Shown here piece after piece: positions 1-5,063 of a DNA stretch of 5,063 nucleotides. Position 1 is the stretch's first letter. The number at the start of each line of letters is the position of its first letter. This DNA is from Candidatus Heimdallarchaeota archaeon. GTDB lineage: Archaea > Asgardarchaeota > Heimdallarchaeia > Heimdallarchaeales > Heimdallarchaeaceae. Location of the stretch: NCBI GenBank assembly GCA_023139025.1, contig JAGLOH010000175.1:1-5063 (forward strand), read 5' to 3'. The translations under genes were made by a program, and so were the position numbers. Under the pieces are notes generated by a model. It ran no database searches, had not been told where the DNA came from, and saw only the letters and a list, made by a program, of their open reading frames with translations.

Positions 1-794
1 TGATAAGATTTGGTGATGAGATATACTATGAAGGAATAGATATTGATTTAGATCAATATTATGAGAAATTTTTCACCTCTAAAGTCTACCCTCAAACTGC
101 TAATCCAACTCTTTATCACCAATATGAATTATTTGAGAAATTAGGAAATGAAGCAGATGAAGTAATAAATGTAGTCATTTCTTCAGGTATTTCTGGTTCC
201 TTTAATACAGCAATTAATGCTAGAAGAAGATATGAAAAGAAGGCTAAGAACCCATCTAAAATTCTTATTTACGATTCAAAACTAGCTACTTTTGGTATTG
301 GTGTAATTTCAATTATGGCAGCTGAGCTTGCAGAAGAAGGTCTGAGTGCTGATGAAATAATCCCAAAATTAGATGAATATAGAAATAAGCTTGAAGTTGG
401 TTTTACTGTAGCTGATTTAATATATCTACACAGGGGAGGAAGACTTAGTAGATCGAAGTACTGGGTAGGTAAAATAGCTGATAGGAAACCTGTAATAGTT
501 TTTGAAGATGGTAAGATGGATGTAGCTAAAACTGTTAAGGGTCATGAAAACGCTGTCATTGAATCATTTGAGTATGTTTATGAAAAAACAGGAAGCCCCA
601 ATACTTTTAATGCTTATATTATGCATGCAAAGAATATGGATTCTGCAAAATTACTGAAAGATTACATCATTGATAGGATTAAACCTGAGAAACACAACAT
701 ATCAATAGATGATCTAGGGATGGCTGTTACTACTCATACAGGTCCTGGTTGTATTGGTATTTGTTTGGATACGCATTATAAATTTCTAAAATGA
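1..794 (+). CDS. DegV family (FakB-like) lipid-binding protein, 5'-truncated
   Basis: The reading frame is open from the left edge (first full codon at base 3) to TGA at 792-794, giving 263 residues. DegV proteins are usually about 280, so only some 20 N-terminal residues, including the first strand, are missing. Visible family signatures, in window residue numbering, are: the YYEGIDIDLDQYYEKF stretch near residue 8; PQTANPT around T32, matching the canonical TSxPS with the Thr kept and the next Ser replaced by Ala; SSGISGSF at 60-67; HRGGRLSRS followed by the KPVI segment; and THTGPGCIGI near the end, with H245 matching the FakB head-group histidine. Known family members bind a fatty acid in a buried pocket and present it to the kinase FakA, which phosphorylates it. 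No FakA is visible here. The stop overlaps the next gene by four bases, indicating an operon. The internal ATG at 315 is not a start, because conserved DegV sequence lies upstream. The family call is firm; the ligand is unknown, and fatty acids would be unexpected if the host is archaeal. Confidence 0.93.
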   Translation, partial: IRFGDEIYYEGIDIDLDQYYEKFFTSKVYPQTANPTLYHQYELFEKLGNEADEVINVVISSGISGSFNTAINARRRYEKKAKNPSKILIYDSKLATFGIGVISIMAAELAEEGLSADEIIPKLDEYRNKLEVGFTVADLIYLHRGGRLSRSKYWVGKIADRKPVIVFEDGKMDVAKTVKGHENAVIESFEYVYEKTGSPNTFNAYIMHAKNMDSAKLLKDYIIDRIKPEKHNISIDDLGMAVTTHTGPGCIGICLDTHYKFLK

Positions 795-1531
795 CTAGAC
801 TAGTGATAAAAATGGATTTTGAAGCATTACTTTTTGATTTAGATGGAACTTTGCTATATTTTGAACCTGAGGCTTTCATTAAGACCTATCTAGGAACAGC
901 TGCGCAGTTCTTCATAGATTTAGTTCCTAATCCTGAAACATTTTACACAGAATTACTCAAATCTACTGATGTGATGGAAAATAGTGACAATGGCAATACT
1001 ACAACTCTTGTTGATTTTATTGAAGATTTCTGTCCAAAATTTGATGCGGATTGTGAGACTATACGAAAAAGATTTTTACATTTTTACGATACTGAATATG
1101 AAGCTATAAAACCGCTAATTTCCAAGATGGAAGGTGCTAGTAGTTTATTACAGAATCTTAAGAAACTCCATCCTGAAAAGAAATTGATCTTAGCAACCAA
1201 TCCTGTTTTTCCTTTCATAGCTGTACGAAAAAGAATGGAATGGGGAGGTATTCCTGAAAATGTTTTTAATCTTATTACACACGCAGAAAATTCCAATTAT
1301 TGCAAAAATAATAGCAATTATTGGTTAAACATAGCTAAAAAGACTGCAATAGATCCACAGAAATCATTAATGGTAGGAAATGATGGCTATAGAGATATGG
1401 TAGCTAAGAAATATGGTTACAAAACCTTTCTAGTGGAAACTGCTTTTGAAAATGAGGAGAATATGACAGAAGATATAATGCCTGATTACAGAGGTACATT
1501 GGAAGATCTTCATAATCTTATTTTCAAGTGA
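791..1531 (+). CDS. HAD-superfamily hydrolase (phosphatase-like)
   Basis: This 246-residue protein has the full set of haloacid dehalogenase motifs. Motif I is FDLDGT with D16 as the expected nucleophile and D18 as the expected acid/base. Residues about 22-110 form a helical C1-type cap. Motif II is LATNP with T136. Motif III is K172 in NYCKNN, where relatives often have KP. Motif IV is VGNDGYRDM with D198 and D202 for magnesium. The VGND..RDM ending resembles the HAD subgroup with VGNDxxxDM. The enzyme should be a soluble, Mg-dependent phosphohydrolase; the substrate cannot be read from the sequence. The ATG at 791 overlaps the stop of the DegV gene as ATGA, suggesting coupled translation. 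A second in-frame ATG at 812 (M8), just before motif I, is an alternative start; neither has a clear Shine-Dalgarno. The overlap suggests a substrate linked to the DegV ligand, which is inference only. Confidence 0.92.
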   Translation: MTRLVIKMDFEALLFDLDGTLLYFEPEAFIKTYLGTAAQFFIDLVPNPETFYTELLKSTDVMENSDNGNTTTLVDFIEDFCPKFDADCETIRKRFLHFYDTEYEAIKPLISKMEGASSLLQNLKKLHPEKKLILATNPVFPFIAVRKRMEWGGIPENVFNLITHAENSNYCKNNSNYWLNIAKKTAIDPQKSLMVGNDGYRDMVAKKYGYKTFLVETAFENEENMTEDIMPDYRGTLEDLHNLIFK

Positions 1532-1579
1532 TTTTTTACTTTAAATGGTAAGACATTTAAACGTGTCATCTTTTTTCAC
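1532..1579 (+). promoter_or_regulatory. Intergenic gap with T-runs and TTTAAA (TATA-like) boxes
   Basis: A run of six T at 1532-1537 directly follows the HAD stop codon, and a second T6 lies at 1571-1576. Oligo-T tracts are typical archaeal termination signals. Between them are two TTTAAA boxes, at 1540-1545 and 1556-1561. The second is centred about 21 bases before the ATG at 1580 and about 30 before the ATG at 1589, so it could serve as a TATA box for a leaderless or short-leader transcript of the membrane protein gene. No Shine-Dalgarno precedes 1580. TTTAAA is common by chance in such A+T-rich DNA, so this is a weak call. Confidence 0.3.
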
Positions 1580-3277
1580 ATGAGAAAGATGTCTATTATA
1601 ACTCCTGAAGCTTCATTCATTTTTGTTTATGTCGCATTGTTATATAATGCAGGTTTATCACTTAAGTTGATTTATAATTCTTTATCGAATCCTCTTTATG
1701 AAAGGAAAGCATGGAATTTATCATCTGCTGGGCTAATCTTTGTAGGAACAATTCTTTTCTTCTTCTGGTTTAATTTTTCATTATCAGTAGATTTTGTTTG
1801 GGGGGGTTTAGTAGGCTGTTTTCTTCTGTTTGTGAACAACTTGTTAGCTACAATTTTGGCATTTAAAAATTCAATTGAAGTTTCAAGATGGGGTAAAGCC
1901 AATTATATTTTCTTCACTATTTTATCTTTGCAGTCATTTATGTTATTACTAAATTTCATTGAAGCTCAAACAATTTTTGGTTTGCCTGGAATTCTAGAAT
2001 GGATTATGATTATTCCTTCAGTTGGGTATTCAGCTTTCCAAGCTTTTCTATATGGTCCAGTAGGTTATTTCTTCCCTGCACTTCTTTTAATTCCTCTTGC
2101 TGCTCCTATTAAATTTATGAGACCTCCTGAACCGGAACCTGAGAAAACTCCAACTAAAAAAACCAAAAAACAAGGTAAAGATTCAAAAGGGAGTGTATTT
2201 ACAGAAGAGATTGAGATTCCAGAACAGAAGAAACCAGCAGTGTGGTCAACAATACTTGTTTTTCTGGATAATGGTTCAAAAGGAATATTTGCTATTCTAT
2301 TCATTTTACTAATGGTATTTAGCCTTCTAAATATTGGTACATTCACATCATTTAGTGATTTTAAAGGCTCAAATTATCAACCTACATATCCTGAAAGAAC
2401 TGATTTTGAATTCAGTGTATCATTAAAGACAATTACATATCAACAAACCCTACTGGCTAACTATGAAGCTATCTTTCAAGAGGAACTAGCTTTAATCAAA
2501 GAATTGAATGTTTCCACTGTAAGAATTGATGTTAAAGCAGAGATTGTTGATAATAATCTAACAGAACTTATAGATATCACAGACCAACTCCGTGCAAATG
2601 GTTTCAAAATCATGTTATCAACGTATGGATACGGTTTTCCAACATGGAATTATCAAGCAGTCAATTTCACTGATTATATCGATGTCATCGAACAGCAAGC
2701 TAAAACTTTGATTCTTAACTGTACTCCTGAATATCTTCTTATCTATCCAGAACCTCTCGGTTTCTCTTCAGCATTTGTTAAAGAATTACAAACCCCTGTA
2801 GTTTGGGCATCTACAATAAACGATTCCGTGAACTATCTTAGATCTTTTACAAATGATACAGAGATTGGCGTAAATCTCTCGTTTAATGATTTTGATAAAT
2901 ATACTTATGAAACTAGTGTATTCGAAGAATTATGGGCAAATACTACTCTTGATTTCATGGGAATCGATTTTTACATAATACATGCAAGGGATCTGGATTT
3001 AGACTTATATCTTGAAGATGTAACAAGTAACACAAAAGAATTCTGGGTTTGTGAATTTGGTGTATCAGCAGTTATGTATGGAGAGAGAATTCAAGAAGCA
3101 GCTTTAGCTAGATTGCTTGAGATATGTGTAAAAGAAAGTAGAATAAAAGGTTTCAATTATTACTCACTAATAGATGACTTAGCGGGTGGAAATTCGCTAG
3201 GATTAGTTGGACAAACTGGTCACCGTAGGCTTTCATTCTATAGATATCAAGAAATAATCAACAAAGTTGTTTTATAG
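1580..3277 (+). CDS. Multi-span membrane protein with C-terminal clan GH-A-like glycoside hydrolase domain
   Basis: The protein has 565 residues. Hydrophobic spans lie near 12-31, 47-69, 71-95, 108-128, 136-158 and 160-178. A charged Pro/Lys/Glu linker follows at 181-219, and a further span at 233-256. The remainder (about 270-565) reads as a TIM barrel of clan GH-A type: strand-like TVRIDVKAEI (313-322) and FKIMLSTYGYG (342-352); the putative acid/base E391 in IYPEP; GIDFY (461-465); the putative nucleophile E492 in WVCEFG; NYYSLID (526-532); and a GLVGQTGHRR ending like the usual GLxxxDGxxK. The two glutamates are 101 residues apart, normal for the clan. The usual Asn before the acid/base (NEP) is Pro (PEP), so substrate or activity may differ. 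The basic linker argues for a cytosolic loop, placing the barrel outside, where eight N-x-S/T sequons support glycosylation. The start is ATG 1580; ATG 1589 (M4) is equally possible. No specific GH family is recognised, and the N-terminal membrane module is unassigned. Confidence 0.85.
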   Translation: MRKMSIITPEASFIFVYVALLYNAGLSLKLIYNSLSNPLYERKAWNLSSAGLIFVGTILFFFWFNFSLSVDFVWGGLVGCFLLFVNNLLATILAFKNSIEVSRWGKANYIFFTILSLQSFMLLLNFIEAQTIFGLPGILEWIMIIPSVGYSAFQAFLYGPVGYFFPALLLIPLAAPIKFMRPPEPEPEKTPTKKTKKQGKDSKGSVFTEEIEIPEQKKPAVWSTILVFLDNGSKGIFAILFILLMVFSLLNIGTFTSFSDFKGSNYQPTYPERTDFEFSVSLKTITYQQTLLANYEAIFQEELALIKELNVSTVRIDVKAEIVDNNLTELIDITDQLRANGFKIMLSTYGYGFPTWNYQAVNFTDYIDVIEQQAKTLILNCTPEYLLIYPEPLGFSSAFVKELQTPVVWASTINDSVNYLRSFTNDTEIGVNLSFNDFDKYTYETSVFEELWANTTLDFMGIDFYIIHARDLDLDLYLEDVTSNTKEFWVCEFGVSAVMYGERIQEAALARLLEICVKESRIKGFNYYSLIDDLAGGNSLGLVGQTGHRRLSFYRYQEIINKVVL

Positions 3278-3401
3278 AAATAATGAAGAACTGCCTCAGA
3301 CCGCCCATCAGCGATCATATTATCACACGACCGTTGTGTCATCATTAGCTAATTCCTCAAGGAAAATAATCGAGTTTTGGTTTAAAGTTTTCGATAATCC
3401 A
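3278..3401. other. Convergent intergenic region with GC-richer patch
   Basis: This 124-base gap separates two convergent genes and holds no credible gene. Bases 3288-3316 are noticeably richer in G+C than the rest of the window. On the plus strand, T-rich clusters near 3371-3391 (TTTT, TTTAAAG, TTTT) could end transcription of the membrane protein gene. A short inverted repeat, TTCC-TCAA-GGAA, lies at 3353-3364, and a perfect 10-base palindrome, ATTAGCTAAT, at 3344-3353. None has the stem-plus-U-tract form of a classic bacterial terminator. Confidence 0.35.
3319..3345. repeat. Imperfect palindrome between convergent genes
   Basis: The core ACACGACCGTTGTGT (3325-3339) pairs ACACGAC with GTTGTGT, counting one G-T wobble; allowing for a loop, a usable RNA stem would be about five pairs. 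Flanking T-A and A-T pairs extend it on both sides with two mismatches. It could be a bidirectional termination or processing element, a protein-binding site, or chance. There is no long T-run immediately after it on either strand. Confidence 0.3.
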
Positions 3402-4628
3402 CTATTTGGACATTGCTTGAGCCATGGAAATGTATCCTTCAACCTCACTTTTAGCAGTTCTAACAAACTCTAATAACTGTTCAAGATTGCCCTCTGAAGC
3501 ACTTAGGTGAGTCTCTTCAAGCCTTTTCATAGCTTCTTCAAAATTTGATAAAGCATCTTTGAATTGTTCTTGATCAAAAAGAGCAATTCCCTCTGTTTCT
3601 GAAGCTAGTGCTTCATAGAAAGATCTTTGAGCAGTCATATTTTTTATAAGTGATTCGCTTTTAATACTTGTTAGAAGACCCAAAGCAATATCGACTGATT
3701 CAACTGCTTTTTTGAATTTATTACTTGCATCTATTGGATTATCTCTTCTTTTATAGAGCTCATTAGCTTCAGATTCAAATTGGCTAGCTTGGGTGATTCG
3801 AGATAAAGCTAAGTACAGACGTTGTTCCATAAAATTTGAACAAATTACACTTGCTCTGGAATAATATTTGGATGCTATTGCAAAAAACCTTAAAGCTTCA
3901 TTGAAGTTACTTATAATTATATTCTCTGTCCCTTGATCCCAGAATAATTCTGCTCTACCGACTATATGTGCTTTAGTTATCTCATCTATTTTGTTTTGCA
4001 TATCTTCCATTTCTTTATCAAGTGATTTAAACAAAAAGTTGGCTTTCATCAATTCTGTTCTTGCATAAAGAAGGTGTTTCTTTGACTCTTTTGTATTATC
4101 TGTAATTGATTCGGCAATTTTTAACTCATAGAGATATTTAGCATAACTTATTCTAGAATTTGAAACACTCACATCAATTGGATTATCGACACTTTTGCGA
4201 TTTTCTGTAAATTCTTCAAAGAAACCAATTGCTTCTTTTGCTGTTTGAATTTGATTTTCTATGTTTTGATCAAGAAATGAGTTGCAAATTCGAAACATCC
4301 CCTCAGAATAATTTATCCATGTAACCATCTCGTCGAAAATTCTATCTCCTTCTCTCCCTCTAGAAGCTTTTGCTCTTATTAGCAACTTCAGTGATTCTTC
4401 ATAGTTCTTTTGAGCATCAGCTTTCTTATCCTTTTTGAATAATTCATCTCCTTTAACAACATAAAGCATTCCAGCATAAAAATATGACAAAACTTTGAAT
4501 GTAACATTAGCTTCTCCTGCTTCTTTAAATTCATTATACAGCTTAGAATATTCATTATACGATGCTTTTAGATTTGAATAGACTGGTTCATAATGTAAAA
4601 ATTGGAATTCAAGACTCTTTGTACTCAA
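3402..4628 (-). CDS. TPR-like all-helical repeat protein of unknown function
   Basis: Starting from TTG at 4626-4628, the protein has 408 residues, no transmembrane span and no signal peptide, and is rich in Lys, Glu, Ala, Leu, Phe and Tyr. Tetratricopeptide-like helix pairs are visible near residues 50-88, 226-259, 287-319 and 342-373. The last is clearest (EGIALFDQEQFKDALSNFEE, with the expected small and aromatic positions). TPR-type arrays usually act as protein-binding scaffolds, so this is probably a cytosolic adaptor; no catalytic motif is seen. A DNPIDxS motif occurs twice, at residues 148-154 and 296-302. The frame stays open upstream to an ATG at 4901, but that extension would run through the A/T-rich gap and 157 bases into the opposite-strand HAD gene, and it reads as Phe/Tyr-rich low-complexity sequence, so I reject it. 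The TTG has GGTG five bases upstream, a plausible weak Shine-Dalgarno. A GTG at 4721 is less likely, and the ATG at 4469 would cut off good helical sequence. Confidence 0.75.
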   Translation of the reverse strand: MSTKSLEFQFLHYEPVYSNLKASYNEYSKLYNEFKEAGEANVTFKVLSYFYAGMLYVVKGDELFKKDKKADAQKNYEESLKLLIRAKASRGREGDRIFDEMVTWINYSEGMFRICNSFLDQNIENQIQTAKEAIGFFEEFTENRKSVDNPIDVSVSNSRISYAKYLYELKIAESITDNTKESKKHLLYARTELMKANFLFKSLDKEMEDMQNKIDEITKAHIVGRAELFWDQGTENIIISNFNEALRFFAIASKYYSRASVICSNFMEQRLYLALSRITQASQFESEANELYKRRDNPIDASNKFKKAVESVDIALGLLTSIKSESLIKNMTAQRSFYEALASETEGIALFDQEQFKDALSNFEEAMKRLEETHLSASEGNLEQLLEFVRTAKSEVEGYISMAQAMSK

Positions 4629-4744
4629 AGGAACACCAAAATAATAATAAAACACAAAAATAAAAAAGTAACTATTGTTTTGTTCGTGTAACAAGAGATA
4701 AAAATAGAAAGAAAAATACACTATTAACTCTCTTAGTGATAAAT
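4629..4744. promoter_or_regulatory. Divergent A/T-rich intergenic (promoter) region
   Basis: This 116-base gap separates the start of the minus-strand TPR-like gene from the plus-strand HAD gene and should hold both promoters. It is extremely A/T-rich, with an (AAT) simple repeat near 4640-4650 and several A-runs on the plus strand. On the minus strand, the T-run interrupted by A at about 4655-4662 lies some 27-34 bases before the TTG and could act as a TATA-like element. No clear box can be singled out for the plus-strand gene. No operator-like inverted repeat stands out. Confidence 0.4.
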
Positions 4745-5063
4745 ATGGCGAAATTACTTCCTTTAGTTGTTTTTGATATGGATGGAACAATAATTCAATC
4801 AAATATTGATTATTTTGGTACAAGGCAGAAAATATGGGAAATCTTGAAAGGTACTGTAAGTAAAAATTATTATGAGGAAATTGTGGGTTCTCCAAGATCA
4901 ATTATTGAGCTAGTCGATTTATTTAAAATAAATGATGAAACTAATACAAAAGTGAAACTAGCTTGGGAAATAATAGAAAAAAGCGAGAAAGAAGGATATG
5001 AAGATGCAAAAGTCAATGAAGACGTTTATGAAACACTTGAATTCCTAAAGACGAAAGGGTACA
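4745..5063 (+). CDS. HAD-superfamily hydrolase, 3'-truncated by window edge
   Basis: From ATG 4745 the frame is open for 106 codons to the right edge. Motif I of the haloacid dehalogenase superfamily is near the N-terminus: VVFDMDGT, with D11 the expected nucleophile and D13 the expected acid/base, followed by IIQSN. Residues about 20-95 are helical and match a C1-type cap, including a VGSPRSIIELVDLF stretch. The visible part ends at LEFLKTKGY, the helix that normally leads straight into motif II, so motifs II-IV lie outside the window. This supports a phosphatase or phosphoglycolate-phosphatase-like enzyme, substrate unknown. It is only distantly similar to the HAD protein at 791-1531: the shared part is mainly motif I, and the caps look different. 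A GTG at 4736 is an alternative start three codons upstream; no Shine-Dalgarno is evident for either. Confidence 0.85.
   Translation, partial: MAKLLPLVVFDMDGTIIQSNIDYFGTRQKIWEILKGTVSKNYYEEIVGSPRSIIELVDLFKINDETNTKVKLAWEIIEKSEKEGYEDAKVNEDVYETLEFLKTKGY

Noticed and set aside
1084..1296. Minus-strand open frame of 70 codons
   Set aside because: It lies wholly opposite the HAD gene, whose conserved motifs establish the plus strand as coding; the antisense product resembles no family.
1551..1576. GACA...TGTC stem followed by T6 as a bacterial-type terminator
   Set aside because: The stem is only four pairs with an eight-base A/T loop and would not be stable; the T-run alone is the more reasonable signal.
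1696..1902. Minus-strand open frame of 68 codons
   Set aside because: It is antisense to the membrane spans of the 565-residue protein; its sequence is a by-product of hydrophobic codons read backwards.
2156..2170. A-runs in the linker as a programmed frameshift site
   Set aside because: The zero frame continues cleanly into a transmembrane span and the full barrel, and Lys codons explain the A-runs.
2065..2346. Minus-strand open frame of 93 codons
   Set aside because: It is antisense to the linker and last span of the membrane protein. Its Gly/Ser/Phe-rich composition mirrors Pro/Glu/Lys codons on the true strand.
3180..3205. TAGCG...CGCTA inverted repeat
   Set aside because: It is a short five-base match inside conserved barrel coding sequence, most likely chance.
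3267..3473. Plus-strand open frame of 68 codons across the convergent junction
   Set aside because: It starts inside the end of the membrane protein gene in another frame and runs over the C-terminus of the minus-strand gene; there is no recognisable domain or ribosome site.
4629..4901. N-terminal extension of the TPR-like protein with apparent hydrophobic spans
   Set aside because: The Phe/Tyr-rich stretch comes from translating A/T-rich spacer DNA, and the far end overlaps the conserved start of the opposite-strand HAD gene.

Overview
The window is clearly A+T-rich and carries five protein-coding genes and no RNA genes. It most resembles an archaeal chromosome segment, possibly Asgard-like. 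None of the three plus-strand genes whose start lies in the window has a convincing Shine-Dalgarno sequence, and T-runs and TTTAAA boxes sit between genes. One gene joins a multi-span membrane module to an outside domain dense in N-glycosylation sequons. The taxonomic reading is an inference; an A+T-rich bacterium is not excluded, particularly because DegV proteins are commonest in Firmicutes.

Layout, left to right. (1) Bases 1-794 (+) hold most of a DegV/FakB-type lipid-binding protein, missing only its N-terminus. (2) Its stop overlaps the start of a HAD-superfamily phosphatase (791-1531, +) in an ATGA junction, so the two form a tight operon. (3) After a 48-base gap with T-runs and two TTTAAA boxes comes a 565-residue membrane protein (1580-3277, +). 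It has about six transmembrane spans, a Lys/Pro/Glu-rich linker, a further span, and a TIM-barrel glycoside-hydrolase-like domain with both clan GH-A glutamates. (4) A 124-base convergent gap with a GC-richer patch and an imperfect palindrome separates it from a minus-strand all-helical TPR-like protein, best started at a TTG at base 4628 (408 residues). (5) A 116-base, very A/T-rich divergent gap leads to the 5' part of a second HAD phosphatase (4745 to the right edge, +).

How they may work together: only the DegV-HAD pair has strong linkage. DegV/FakB proteins present a bound fatty acid to a kinase, so an overlapping phosphatase suggests turnover of a phosphorylated lipid or carrier, though no kinase is visible here. 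The membrane GH-like protein looks like a stand-alone cell-surface protein. The TPR-like protein and the second HAD gene share only a divergent promoter region. The least familiar item is the architecture of the membrane-anchored GH-A-like protein. No CRISPR array, mobile element, tRNA or rRNA is seen.
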